DNA from: Bacteroidota bacterium
GTDB taxonomy: Bacteria; Bacteroidota; Ignavibacteria; Kapaibacteriales; HRBIN21
DNA length: 64,000 nucleotides
NCBI GenBank assembly: GCA_030550275.1
Contig: JAUQPR010000004.1
Coordinates: 62,001 to 126,000 of the forward strand
Reading direction: 5' to 3'
The notes under the pieces were generated by a model, which saw only the letters and a list, made by a program, of their open reading frames with translations, did not search any database and was not told where the DNA came from. Made by a program: the position numbers and the translations under genes. Below are positions 32,265 through 40,178 of this stretch, one piece after another; position 1 is the first letter of the stretch, and the number at the start of each line of letters is the position of its first letter.

Positions 32265-33922
32265 GGCGCGTACTGGTCGTGGTGGCGATAGTGAGTGCCG
32301 GCATCCTCCGGGCGGAGGACCTGGTGGGGATTCTGCGGCAGGAGCTTCAGCGCTCGATGGCACTGCTGCGGCAGCAGCCGCAACCGGCGTACTTCCTTGC
32401 CTACCGGGTCTGGGACATCCACTCGACCGTCATCGAGGCGCAGGGGGGCAAGCTCTTCCAAGCCTCGCAGAACCGGACGCGGCTGCTGGGAGTTGAACTG
32501 CGTGTGGGCAGTTATGAGCTGGACAACACCCACCCGCTGCAGGATGCTGCAGGGATGGTCGCGCTGCCAACCCCTGCGGTCGAACTGCCGCTGCAGGATG
32601 ACCCACGCGCGATTCGGCAGCTGCTCTGGCAGGCGACGCTGGCTGCCTACGAGCGTGCTGCCGAGCAGTACAGCAAGGTGCTTGCTGCCCGCAGCGTCCG
32701 CATCAGCGAGGATACCGTTGCGGATTTCTCACGGGAGCAGCCGCAGCGCTTCCGGCAGAGCTTCACTCCAACGCCGGTGGACACCGCCCGATGGGGGCAA
32801 ATTGTGCGACGGCTCTCCGCTCGGTTTGCTCCTCACGAGTGGATTCTGGCGCATCGGGTGAGCTTCCGCGTACAGCAGGTTCACAAAACCCTGGTCACCA
32901 GCGAAGGCACAGAGCTGAGCTGGGGCGAGCGCACGGTCTTCCTCACCGTTTCGGCGCGCACACGAGCCGATGACGGCATGGAGCTGCCGCTGTACCGCTC
33001 CTACTTCGCCCATCATCCCGACGAGCTGCCCAGCACTGCGGTGGTGGAGTCCGATATTGCCCGCATGATCGAGCTGCTGGAGCGGCTGCGCCGTGCCCCG
33101 GTGCTGGAGACCTACACCGGACCGGCGATTCTCAGCGGCGAGGCTGCCGGGGTGTTCTTCCACGAGATTCTGGGGCACCGAGTCGAAGGGGAGCGCCAAA
33201 AGGACCCACGCTCGGCACAGATGCTGCGTGACCTGCTCGGGCAGCGGATTCTGCCGGAGTTTTTGGACGTGCTCTTTGACCCGCTGCGGCGCGAGCTCAA
33301 CGGAGTTTCTCTGGCAGGGCATTACCGCTACGATGATGAGGGCATCCCAGCACGCCCGGTCACGGTGGTTGAACGCGGGGTGTTGAAGCAGTTCCTCACC
33401 AGCCGGACGCCGATCCCGGGAGCCTCCACCTCCAACGGGCACGGGCGCGCGCAGCCGGGGCTGCAGCCGACGGCGCGGCAGTCCAATCTCATCGTCGTGG
33501 CGCGGCAAGCCGTCTCGCCGGAAGCATTGCGCGAGCAGCTCCGCCAGGAGTGCCGTCGCCAGGGGAAGGAGTTCGGACTGCTGTTCGAAAGCGTGGAAGG
33601 GGGCTTCACCTTCACGGCGCGCACGATTCCGAACGCCTTCAACGTTTTGCCGCTGGTGGTCTACAAAGTCTACGCCGACGGGCGCCCCGATGAGCTGGTC
33701 CGTGGTGTGGACCTGATTGGGACGCCGCTGACGGCGTTTGCGAACATTGTGGCAGCGGGGAGCGATGTGGGCGTCTTCAATGGCATCTGCGGTGCTGAAT
33801 CGGGCAATGTTCCGGTTTCGGCAAGTTCGCCCAGCCTGCTGATTGCGCGCATCGAGGTGCAGAAGAAAGCCAAATCCGACGAGCGTCCTCCGCTCCTTCC
33901 TCCGCCGTCCCTTCAGCCGTAG
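32261..33922 (+). CDS. Exported TldD-family metalloprotease
   Basis: 553 residues. A signal peptide is visible (MRRVLVVVAIVSAGILRAED), unlike cytosolic E. coli TldD. The TldD zinc motif HExxxH is at His301-His306 in VFFHEILGHRVEGE. The third ligand is probably the Cys of FNGICGAESGNV near residue 514. YRYDDEGIPARPVTVVERGVLKQFLTSR and RAQPGLQPTARQSNLIV are also family blocks. E. coli TldD with TldE cleaves flexible peptides. Next to it is a paralogue lacking the motif (33932-35683), so the two probably form a TldD/TldE-like heterodimer in the periplasm. Overlaps gpmA by 4 bases. Confidence 0.88.
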   Translation: MRRVLVVVAIVSAGILRAEDLVGILRQELQRSMALLRQQPQPAYFLAYRVWDIHSTVIEAQGGKLFQASQNRTRLLGVELRVGSYELDNTHPLQDAAGMVALPTPAVELPLQDDPRAIRQLLWQATLAAYERAAEQYSKVLAARSVRISEDTVADFSREQPQRFRQSFTPTPVDTARWGQIVRRLSARFAPHEWILAHRVSFRVQQVHKTLVTSEGTELSWGERTVFLTVSARTRADDGMELPLYRSYFAHHPDELPSTAVVESDIARMIELLERLRRAPVLETYTGPAILSGEAAGVFFHEILGHRVEGERQKDPRSAQMLRDLLGQRILPEFLDVLFDPLRRELNGVSLAGHYRYDDEGIPARPVTVVERGVLKQFLTSRTPIPGASTSNGHGRAQPGLQPTARQSNLIVVARQAVSPEALREQLRQECRRQGKEFGLLFESVEGGFTFTARTIPNAFNVLPLVVYKVYADGRPDELVRGVDLIGTPLTAFANIVAAGSDVGVFNGICGAESGNVPVSASSPSLLIARIEVQKKAKSDERPPLLPPPSLQP

Positions 33923-33928
33923 GAGAGG
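33921..33928 (+). promoter_or_regulatory. Ribosome binding site of the TldE-like gene
   Basis: AGGAGAGG, overlapping the TAG stop of the TldD-like gene (33920-33922) and placed 6 bases (from AGGAG) before ATG 33932. One of few good Shine-Dalgarno sequences in the window. It favours ATG 33932 over the GTG at 33929. Confidence 0.7.
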
Positions 33929-33931
33929 GTG

Positions 33932-35683
33932 ATGCGAACGCTGCTCCTTCTGGGGTGTATTGCTGCTGGGGCGATTGCGCAGCCATGGCAGCCGCCTGCA
34001 TCGCCGGTGGTCTTCCGGGCGATGGAGCGGGAGCTGGAGCGCGGATTGCGGCAGCTGGCTGCGGAGAATGCCCCGGCGCCGTACTACATCGAGTACCGGC
34101 TGCAGTACCGCTCGGCGCTGGTGGTGCAGGCGGTGCTGGGAACGGTCACACGCTCGGTTGCCGAGCCTTCGCTGCGCCTGACCGTTGGCATGCGCGTGGG
34201 CAGTCCGGAACTGGACAACACTAACGTGGCACAGGTGGGCTTTCTGCTCTTCGGTGCAGCGGAGGGGCGCGAACCCTGGCAAAGGCGCCCGATTCCACTC
34301 GAACTGGATGAGCTGACGCTGCGCCGCGAGCTCTGGTTGGCAACCGATGCTGCATACAAAGAGGCGGTGGAAGCCTATGCGCGCAAGCTCAATCTCGTGC
34401 GCACTCGCATCCGACGCGATACCACGCCGGATTTCCGGCTGCTTCCGCCGGATACGCTGCTGGATACGCTGCCCGTGCCAACGGTTGCCCGGCACGCCAT
34501 CGAGCAGTTGTGCCGGGAGCTTTCGGCGATCTTCCGCGACTATCCGCGCTTTACGGCATCGGCAGTGGGGTTTGAGTACCTTCCGGCGCAGACGTGGTAC
34601 TGCAACAGCGAAGGGCGCCGGGCGGTCAAGACCGAGCTCTTCACCGGCTTGGAGGTGGTTGCCTACGCGCAGGGGCGCGATGGTACCCCACTGGCGCAGT
34701 ACTACTCGGTCTACGTGCGCACGCCGCAGGAGCTTCCCTCCCGCGATTCGCTGATTCGGGCGGTCCGGCTGCTTGCGCAGCGGCTGGAGTCGCAGCGAAA
34801 TGCACCGGCATTGGAGGAGCCGTACGTGGGTCCGGTCCTCTTTGAGGGACGAGCTGCCGGGGAGCTCTTTGCCCAAGCCTTTGTGCCGAATGTCGTCGCG
34901 GTGCGGGAGCCGATGTCGGAATTCCTGCCCGTTGGGGGACGGATGCGGGGATTGCAGCAGCGGCTGGGGACGCGGGTGCTGCCGCCGTTCCTCTCGGTGT
35001 GGGCAACACCGTGCCGGCGCACCTTTGAAGGCACCCCGCTGGTGGGCTCCTTCTGCGTGGATGACGAGGGGATGGCGGCGGAATCCGTCGCCGTTGTCGT
35101 CGGTGGGGTTGCCCGCGGGCTGTTGACAACGCGAGTCCCTGTGCGGTGGGTCCAGACGCCGGGTGGGCACAACCGTGCTGGTGCTCCGATGCCAGGGGTG
35201 CTGGAGATTGCCAGCGATACGGCATTGCCCGCAGCCCAATTGCGGGAGCGCTTCCTGGAGCTACTGCGCGAACGTGGGCTCAGCTACGGTCTTGTGGTCC
35301 GCTCGGTAGCGAACATCAACATCGTGCAAACCATCCTGGCGCGGACGACGCTGGGAGCCTATCCGCCGTTTGTGCGCGAGGGAACGCTTGCGCTGCTGGA
35401 GCTTTACCGCGTCTACCCAGACGGGCGGGAGGAGTTGCTCCAGCCCTGCGATGCGGTGGGCGTTGTGCTGCGGAGTTTGCGCGATATCGTTGCGGTATCG
35501 CAGCGACGGATTGCGTACAACTACCTTGCCCCGGCGGCCGCCCCCGGCAGCGAGATGCCCTACCTGCCGGTATCGCTCATTGTGCCGGATGTGCTGCTGG
35601 AGGAGCTGGAGGTTCGCCCGCGCGAGGGTGATGTACCGAAGTTGCCTGTCGTGCCCCCGCCCTTTGTGCAGGAGGGCAGGTAG
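33932..35683 (+). CDS. Exported TldE/PmbA-like protein, metal motif lost
   Basis: 583 residues from ATG 33932; signal peptide MRTLLLLGCIAAGAIAQ. It is a paralogue of the gene upstream along its whole length: both have a VGSxELDNT block, an ELPSxxxxxxD block, a (G)xxLxG(E/R)AAG(V/E) block, and a VxVV..GV...LLT(S/T)R block. Where TldD has HEILGH this protein has LFAQAFVPNV, so no zinc site. That matches TldE, the non-metal partner of the TldD/TldE protease. Both genes are adjacent and both exported. It could instead be a diverged substrate-binding homologue. Confidence 0.82.
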   Translation: MRTLLLLGCIAAGAIAQPWQPPASPVVFRAMERELERGLRQLAAENAPAPYYIEYRLQYRSALVVQAVLGTVTRSVAEPSLRLTVGMRVGSPELDNTNVAQVGFLLFGAAEGREPWQRRPIPLELDELTLRRELWLATDAAYKEAVEAYARKLNLVRTRIRRDTTPDFRLLPPDTLLDTLPVPTVARHAIEQLCRELSAIFRDYPRFTASAVGFEYLPAQTWYCNSEGRRAVKTELFTGLEVVAYAQGRDGTPLAQYYSVYVRTPQELPSRDSLIRAVRLLAQRLESQRNAPALEEPYVGPVLFEGRAAGELFAQAFVPNVVAVREPMSEFLPVGGRMRGLQQRLGTRVLPPFLSVWATPCRRTFEGTPLVGSFCVDDEGMAAESVAVVVGGVARGLLTTRVPVRWVQTPGGHNRAGAPMPGVLEIASDTALPAAQLRERFLELLRERGLSYGLVVRSVANINIVQTILARTTLGAYPPFVREGTLALLELYRVYPDGREELLQPCDAVGVVLRSLRDIVAVSQRRIAYNYLAPAAAPGSEMPYLPVSLIVPDVLLEELEVRPREGDVPKLPVVPPPFVQEGR

Positions 35684-35739
35684 AGGCGGGCGGTTTGCTA
35701 ATTTCGCCGCTGCAGGTGCTATAGCTCGGGAGGCCGGAG

Positions 35740-36390
35740 ATGACAATCGTGTTGCTCCTGTCCGTTGCGCTTGTGCTGGTGTTGCTTCTTCTCCCGCTGC
35801 TGCTGGTGGTTGCAGGCGTTGGGCTGTTTGCCGCCCTCATAGCGGGGGTCATCGGTGTGGAGCTTCTCAGAGGGCTTCCCGAGCCCGTGTTCCGGGAGCT
35901 CAGGCAGGAGCTCGAGGAGCTGCGGCAAGAGCTCAAGGACTTGCCGACGGAGGCAGCGCGCGAGTACTGGAGAGAGCAGGAGGAGGGCACCGCGCGGGCT
36001 CGGGCACTTCTGGGAGGCTGGTGCCGGGCGCACTGTGGGACACCGTGGGCATCGGGTGGGTTGCTCAGTTGCGACTGCGGCTGCGGGGAACCCAAAGCCC
36101 GGAAGCTGCCGAAAGTGGAAGCCGAACGGCTCCGCGGTGCCGAAGAGTTTGTGGAATGGGCACAGGCGCATTCCTCGCCCCAGATCCGGCAGTTGGGAGC
36201 TCTGGCTGCGGCGGTGCTACAGGCGTATCGGAAGCAGGATGCCCCAGCGTATGCACAAGCGGAGGAGGCATTCTGGCAGCACTGGATAGGGCTCTCCTCC
36301 GATGACTGGGATGCTGTGGAGCAGTGGCGTCGGGAGCATGTCCCATTGCGCTGGTGGGGGCGCTCCTTCAGCATCGAAGTGGATTCGTAG
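35740..36390 (+). CDS. Membrane-anchored hypothetical protein with Cys cluster
   Basis: 216 residues. The first 42 are a strongly hydrophobic anchor (MTIVLLLSVALVLVLLLLPL onward), possibly a helical hairpin. Residues about 46-85 are a charged helix with heptad character (ELRQELEELRQELKDL). A cysteine group follows: GWCRAHCG (C-x3-C), then SCDCGCGEPK (C-x-C-x-C), possibly a metal site. The rest is helical, Ala/Glu/Trp-rich. I recognise no family. A loose box TAATTTCG lies at 35699-35706, 33 bases upstream. It stands alone between the TldE-like gene and tRNA-Cys. Coding character (start, codon usage like its neighbours, no internal stop) makes it a real gene. Confidence 0.7.
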   Translation: MTIVLLLSVALVLVLLLLPLLLVVAGVGLFAALIAGVIGVELLRGLPEPVFRELRQELEELRQELKDLPTEAAREYWREQEEGTARARALLGGWCRAHCGTPWASGGLLSCDCGCGEPKARKLPKVEAERLRGAEEFVEWAQAHSSPQIRQLGALAAAVLQAYRKQDAPAYAQAEEAFWQHWIGLSSDDWDAVEQWRREHVPLRWWGRSFSIEVDS

Positions 36391-36414
36391 CTCCGGCGTC
36401 TGCGGAGGGCGGCG

Positions 36415-36422
36415 TAATTTTG
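36415..36422 (+). promoter_or_regulatory. TAnnTTTG promoter box for tRNA-Cys (and perhaps efp-accB-ftsY)
   Basis: TAATTTTG, 14 bases before the tRNA-Cys 5' end. No further box is seen before efp, accB or ftsY, and gaps after the tRNA are only 29, 27 and 16 bases, so this may be the promoter for the whole group. Confidence 0.68.
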
Positions 36423-36436
36423 CATGTGTGCAAGCC

Positions 36437-36507
36437 GGTCCCGTGGCCGAGCGGTCAGGCAGAGGTCTGCAAAACCTCGTACGGCGGTTCGAATCCGCCC
36501 GGGACCT
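36437..36507 (+). tRNA. tRNA-Cys (anticodon GCA)
   Basis: Acceptor GGTCCCG (36437-36443) pairs with CGGGACC (36500-36506), discriminator T(U), as expected for tRNA-Cys. Anticodon stem GAGGT/ACCTC with loop CTGCAAA, anticodon GCA. T arm GGCGG-TTCGAAT-CCGCC. CCA is not encoded. Located 29 bases before efp on the same strand. Confidence 0.96.
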
Positions 36508-36536
36508 CCTCGGGTGTGTTGAGCCTCGAAGGGACC

Positions 36537-37103
36537 ATGATTGGAACGACTTCGGACCTGCGCGTAGGGGCAATTGTGCGCTACGAAGGCGAGCTCTACG
36601 AAGTGCTCGAGGTCGAGCACCGCACACCGGGCAACAAGCCCGGCTTCTACCAGGTCAAGATGCGCAACCTGAGCAACGGGCGCCTCTTGGAGAACAAGTT
36701 CCTCTCCGGAACGCCGATTGAGTTCGCGCGCCTGGAGCATCGCCCCCATCAGTTCCTCTACCGCGACGGCACGCTCTACGTCTTCATGGACACGGAGACC
36801 TACGAGCAGATCCCCGTCGAGGAGCGCCTTCTCGGAGGAGCTGAGCGCTTCCTGGTCGAAGGGCAGACGGTCAATCTGGTCTTCCACGAAGGGCAAGTGG
36901 TGATGGTCGAGCTGCCGCCCCATGTGAATCTGCGGGTGGTGCAGACCGAGCCCGCCGTGCGAGGGAATACCGTGACGACGGCAATGAAGCCGGCGGTCCT
37001 GGAGACTGGAGCCACGATTCAGGTCCCGCTCTTCGTGGACGAAGGGGATATCGTCCGCGTGGACACGCGCACCGGCGAGTACGTCGAGCGCGTCAAGGAG
37101 TAG
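36537..37103 (+). CDS. efp: Translation elongation factor P
   Basis: 188 residues from the ATG at 36537. The three-domain EF-P is clear: domain I TTSDLRVGAIVRYEGELYEVLEVEHRTPGNKPGFYQVKMRN, domain II with FMDTETYEQIPVEE, domain III with LRVVQTEPAVRGNTVTTAMKPAVLETGATIQVPLFVDEGD. It rescues ribosomes stalled at proline runs. The loop tip that is Lys34 (PGKGQ) in E. coli reads PGNKPG here: by spacing to the next Phe the tip residue is Asn33, followed by Lys34. In-frame codons upstream run through the tRNA and are rejected. Followed by accB, the common efp-accB neighbourhood, without accC. Confidence 0.96.
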   Translation: MIGTTSDLRVGAIVRYEGELYEVLEVEHRTPGNKPGFYQVKMRNLSNGRLLENKFLSGTPIEFARLEHRPHQFLYRDGTLYVFMDTETYEQIPVEERLLGGAERFLVEGQTVNLVFHEGQVVMVELPPHVNLRVVQTEPAVRGNTVTTAMKPAVLETGATIQVPLFVDEGDIVRVDTRTGEYVERVKE

Positions 37104-37130
37104 AGCAGTTCCACGGCTGCGGGCGCCCGG

Positions 37131-37667
37131 ATGGACTTGGGCTATCTGCGCAAGCTGCTCAAGATCTTCGACGAGAGCACGGCAACGGAGCTCATCATCG
37201 AGGAGGAGGGCATCAAGCTGCACATCGTCAAACAGGCGAAGGATACAGCAGCGGGGGCGCCGTCTGCACCGGCGCCGATCTTCATCCCGTACGCCCCACC
37301 GGGGGCTCTGCCAGTGCCGAATCCGAACTCGCTGCCCGCCGCCACTACACAGGCTGCTGCCCCGGCGGAGGCTGCTCCGGTGCCACCAGCAGCGCCGGCT
37401 GAGCCTGCTGCCAAGCCCGAAAAGCCCTTGCACGAGATTCGCTCACCGATTGTCGGAACCTTCTACCGCGCGCCCGCACCCGACGCGGAGCCCTTCGTCC
37501 AAGTGGGGAGCCACGTGACTCCGGGCACCACGCTGTGCATCATCGAGGCGATGAAGCTCATGAACGAGATCCAAAGCGACATTGCCGGCACAGTCGTGAA
37601 GATCCTCGTCGAAAACGGGCAACCCGTCGAGTACAACCAGGTGCTGTTCCTCATCGAGCCGGATTGA
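37131..37667 (+). CDS. accB: Biotin carboxyl carrier protein of acetyl-CoA carboxylase
   Basis: 178 residues. N-terminal helix [21 protein letters not shown] and [12 protein letters not shown], a long Ala/Pro linker (about 40-98), then the biotinyl domain with [24 protein letters not shown] and the attachment site EAMKLMNEI, biotin on Lys142. The thumb segment [11 protein letters not shown] is typical of BCCP of the fatty-acid pathway. accC is not next to it, although efp-accB-accC is frequent in bacteria. 27 bases after efp and 16 before ftsY, so likely one transcript. Confidence 0.96.
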   Translation: MDLGYLRKLLKIFDESTATELIIEEEGIKLHIVKQAKDTAAGAPSAPAPIFIPYAPPGALPVPNPNSLPAATTQAAAPAEAAPVPPAAPAEPAAKPEKPLHEIRSPIVGTFYRAPAPDAEPFVQVGSHVTPGTTLCIIEAMKLMNEIQSDIAGTVVKILVENGQPVEYNQVLFLIEPD

Positions 37668-37683
37668 GCGCGGCTGCCCTTCG

Positions 37684-38658
37684 ATGTCCCTCCGAGAGCA
37701 ACTTCAGCGGGGGCTGCGGGTGCTCTCCGAGCGGCTCGCGCACACGCGGGAGCGCCTCGGTGCACCACTCCAGAAGCTCTTGAGTCGCCCGGACCTTTCG
37801 CAGGAGGCATTCCTGCAGGAGCTCGAACGCATTCTGTTGGGTGCCGATGTCGGGGTGGAGCTCACCGAGCGCCTTCTCCAATACCTCCGCCAACAGCGCG
37901 GCACGGCACAGGAGCTCAAGCCGTTGCTGCGGCAGCAGCTTCTGCAGTTGTTGCCAACGCCTCCTCCGGAGCAGCTCCCCGCGACCCCCACGGTGGTGCT
38001 CGTGGTGGGGGTGAACGGGTCCGGGAAGACAACGACGGCGGCGAAGCTGGCGTGGCGCTGGAAGTGCTTGGGAAAGCAGCCTCTTCTTGCCGCTGCCGAT
38101 ACCTTCCGCGCCGCCGCCATCGAGCAGCTCGCGCAGTGGGCAGAGCGGCTGGGGATTCCCCTGATTCGGCAGCAGTACGGAGCTGACCCGGCTGCCGTTG
38201 CCTACGATGCACTCCGCGCCGCTCAAGCCCGTGCCGCCGACGTGCTGATTGTGGACACCGCTGGACGCCTCCACACGAAAACCCCGTTGATGGCGGAGCT
38301 GGAGAAGCTCGTGCGCGTCCTGCGCAAGCTCGATCCCACAGCACCGCACGAGGTCTTCCTGGTGCTGGATGCCGCAACTGGGCACAATGCTCTCCTTCAG
38401 GCCGCTGGATTCGCCCGCCATTTGCCGCTGACCGGGGTGGTGCTCACCAAGCTCGATGGCAGTGCCAAAGGGGGAATGGCGTTCGCTGTGGCAGCGCAGT
38501 TTGGTGTCCCGATCCGCTACGTCGGTGTGGGCGAGGGCGCCGAGGAGTTGCTCCCATTCCACCCCGAATCCTTCGTTGACGCGCTGCTGGGAACCGATGC
38601 TGCTTCAGAGCAGGTGCAGGAATGGCGCCCCCAGGAGCCGTTCGGCAAGCCATCCTAA
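37684..38658 (+). CDS. ftsY: Signal recognition particle receptor FtsY
   Basis: 324 residues, the NG-domain form without the acidic A domain. N helices 1-90; GTPase motifs GVNGSGKTTTAAKLA (about 109), AADTFRAAAIEQLAQW, DTAGRLHTKTPLMAEL, LVLDAATGHNA, TKLDGSAKGGMAF and the end GVGEGAEELLPFHPESFVDALLG. It docks the SRP-ribosome complex at the membrane. The final residues (EPFGKPS) overlap the convergent lipid-kinase gene by 54 bases, the longest tail overlap in the window. Confidence 0.96.
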   Translation: MSLREQLQRGLRVLSERLAHTRERLGAPLQKLLSRPDLSQEAFLQELERILLGADVGVELTERLLQYLRQQRGTAQELKPLLRQQLLQLLPTPPPEQLPATPTVVLVVGVNGSGKTTTAAKLAWRWKCLGKQPLLAAADTFRAAAIEQLAQWAERLGIPLIRQQYGADPAAVAYDALRAAQARAADVLIVDTAGRLHTKTPLMAELEKLVRVLRKLDPTAPHEVFLVLDAATGHNALLQAAGFARHLPLTGVVLTKLDGSAKGGMAFAVAAQFGVPIRYVGVGEGAEELLPFHPESFVDALLGTDAASEQVQEWRPQEPFGKPS

Positions 38659-39297
38659 GCCCCAGAGCACTGCGCCGATGCTGAGCGGGATGGAGAGGTT
38701 ATCGTCCATGCGCAGCCGGATGGAGGCTGCTTCGACCAGGCTCCCGACAGCGACGCTGAGAATTCCTGCGGCAAAGAAGGTCCAAGGAGCGCTCAGCAGC
38801 CAGCCGGTCACCCCAACGGTTGCAGTTGCAGCCAGGAAGAAGGCAAGTGTTCCCTCGGCGGATTTGTCCAAAAAGCGATGGCGTCCCCAGAGTTTGCCTG
38901 CCAGTGCTGAGGCGATATCGGCGATGATCAGCACGGCAAACGCCGTCACCGCCACCACCTTTGGGAAGATTGCCACGCACAGGCACGCTGAGATCAGCAC
39001 GTACGAAGCGCCGTTGAGCAGCAGCCGATCGGTTTCAAGCTCATGAGGGCGCAGCAGGAAGCCAAACCAGCGCAGGAACCACAGGCGCACGGGTCTGACC
39101 CAGTGCATCAGGATGTCCACCGCTACAAAGGCTGCCGCCAGTGGGATGAGGATGAGCAGCGCCGTCTCACGCGAGACCGCGCTGTAGCCGATCGGAATCG
39201 AGAGCGAGAGCAGGTGGATACCCTTGCGGACAAGCTCGCTCCGCAAAGGGATATCCCCTGGCGCAATCCCCACACTCTGCCGCGTGCCGACGTACAT
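38605..39297 (-). CDS. DGK1/SEC59/VTE5-family CTP-dependent lipid kinase-like membrane protein
   Basis: 230 residues with about six hydrophobic helices. Family features: LRSELVRKGIHLLSLSIPIGYS at the N-terminus (the RKxxH motif), LLIADIASALAGKLWGRHRFLDKSAEGTLAFFLAATA (D-x-A-A-x-x-G...KSxEG, the nucleotide-binding part of phytol/dolichol kinases) and VEAASIRLRMDDNLSIPL near the end. Related enzymes phosphorylate phytol, dolichol or diacylglycerol with CTP. In bacteria of this group the substrate is not established; recycling of a polyprenol or diacylglycerol is an inference. The tail overlaps ftsY by 54 bases; the start is 17 bases from ispE on the other strand. Confidence 0.85.
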   Translation of the reverse strand: MYVGTRQSVGIAPGDIPLRSELVRKGIHLLSLSIPIGYSAVSRETALLILIPLAAAFVAVDILMHWVRPVRLWFLRWFGFLLRPHELETDRLLLNGASYVLISACLCVAIFPKVVAVTAFAVLIIADIASALAGKLWGRHRFLDKSAEGTLAFFLAATATVGVTGWLLSAPWTFFAAGILSVAVGSLVEAASIRLRMDDNLSIPLSIGAVLWGLGWLAERLLGAPFLHLL

Positions 39298-39314
39298 CTG
39301 CGCCGCAAAGAGCT

Positions 39315-40178
39315 ATGATACTCCAGCTGCGGACGCCCGCGAAACTCAACATAGGGCTCTGGATCCTGGGGCGCCGCCACGATGGATACCACGAGCTGCT
39401 GAGCCTCTTCCTTCCCATCACGCTCTGGGATGAGCTCCGTGCGGAGGTTGCACCCGAGCTCAGCGTCGAGTACACGCCCGCGCACGAATTTGCCAACGAC
39501 CTCGTGCTGCAAGCAGCGCGGAAGCTGCAACAGCGGCTCGGTATCGCTACTGGCGCAAAAATATGGGTTCGCAAGCAGATTCCCGTAGGTGCCGGACTGG
39601 GCGGGGGCAGCTCCGATGCCGCGGCGTGCTTGCTGTTGCTGCAGCGGCTCTGGGGACGGGAGCTGCCCGCGCAGGAGCTTGCGCACTGCGCTGCTGAGCT
39701 GGGGAGCGATGTGCCCTTCTTCCTGCATCCGACTCCGGCAATTGTGCGCGGGCGTGGGGAACGGCTCCAGCCAGTCCAGTTGCGCTTCCCGTACCCGATT
39801 GTGGTGCTCTACCCCGGCTTCTCCATCTCCACGGCGTGGGCGTACGCCCAGCTCCGGCAGGTGCCGCCGCCACACCGAGTTGCGCCGCCACAGGAGTGGG
39901 AAGGGGTGCTTGCCGAGATTGCCTCCGCTCCGGAGCAGCTCCCGCGCTATTTTTGCAACGACTTTGAGTCAGTGCTCCTGCCGCACTACCCCATGCTGGG
40001 CGAACTCCAGAGGGCACTCTACGAATGCGGGGCTGCGTATGCCGGACTCAGCGGGACGGGCTCAGCGCTCTTTGCGGTGTTCCGGAGCGTTGAGCACGCC
40101 GAGCGGGCACTTCAACTGCGGGAGCGCTTGCCCGGTGCTCAAGCCTTTCTGTGCCACGTGCTCGAGGGGGGATCGTGA
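39315..40178 (+). CDS. ispE: 4-(cytidine 5'-diphospho)-2-C-methyl-D-erythritol kinase
   Basis: 287 residues. GHMP kinase with TPAKLNIGLWILGRRHDGYHELLSLFLPI (substrate part), the ATP-binding PVGAGLGGGSSDAAACLL at about 95-110, LGSDVPFFLHPTPAIVRGRGERLQP, and the C-terminal CGAAYAGLSGTGSALFAVF. It catalyses the fourth step of the MEP isoprenoid pathway. It starts 17 bases from the divergent lipid-kinase gene; the stop overlaps glgA (GTGA). Confidence 0.96.
   Translation: MILQLRTPAKLNIGLWILGRRHDGYHELLSLFLPITLWDELRAEVAPELSVEYTPAHEFANDLVLQAARKLQQRLGIATGAKIWVRKQIPVGAGLGGGSSDAAACLLLLQRLWGRELPAQELAHCAAELGSDVPFFLHPTPAIVRGRGERLQPVQLRFPYPIVVLYPGFSISTAWAYAQLRQVPPPHRVAPPQEWEGVLAEIASAPEQLPRYFCNDFESVLLPHYPMLGELQRALYECGAAYAGLSGTGSALFAVFRSVEHAERALQLRERLPGAQAFLCHVLEGGS

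Noticed and set aside
32729-35239. 836-codon minus-strand open frame opposite the TldD/TldE-like genes
   Set aside because: Spans two real genes and their junction, rich in His/Arg/Gln, no signal or domain.
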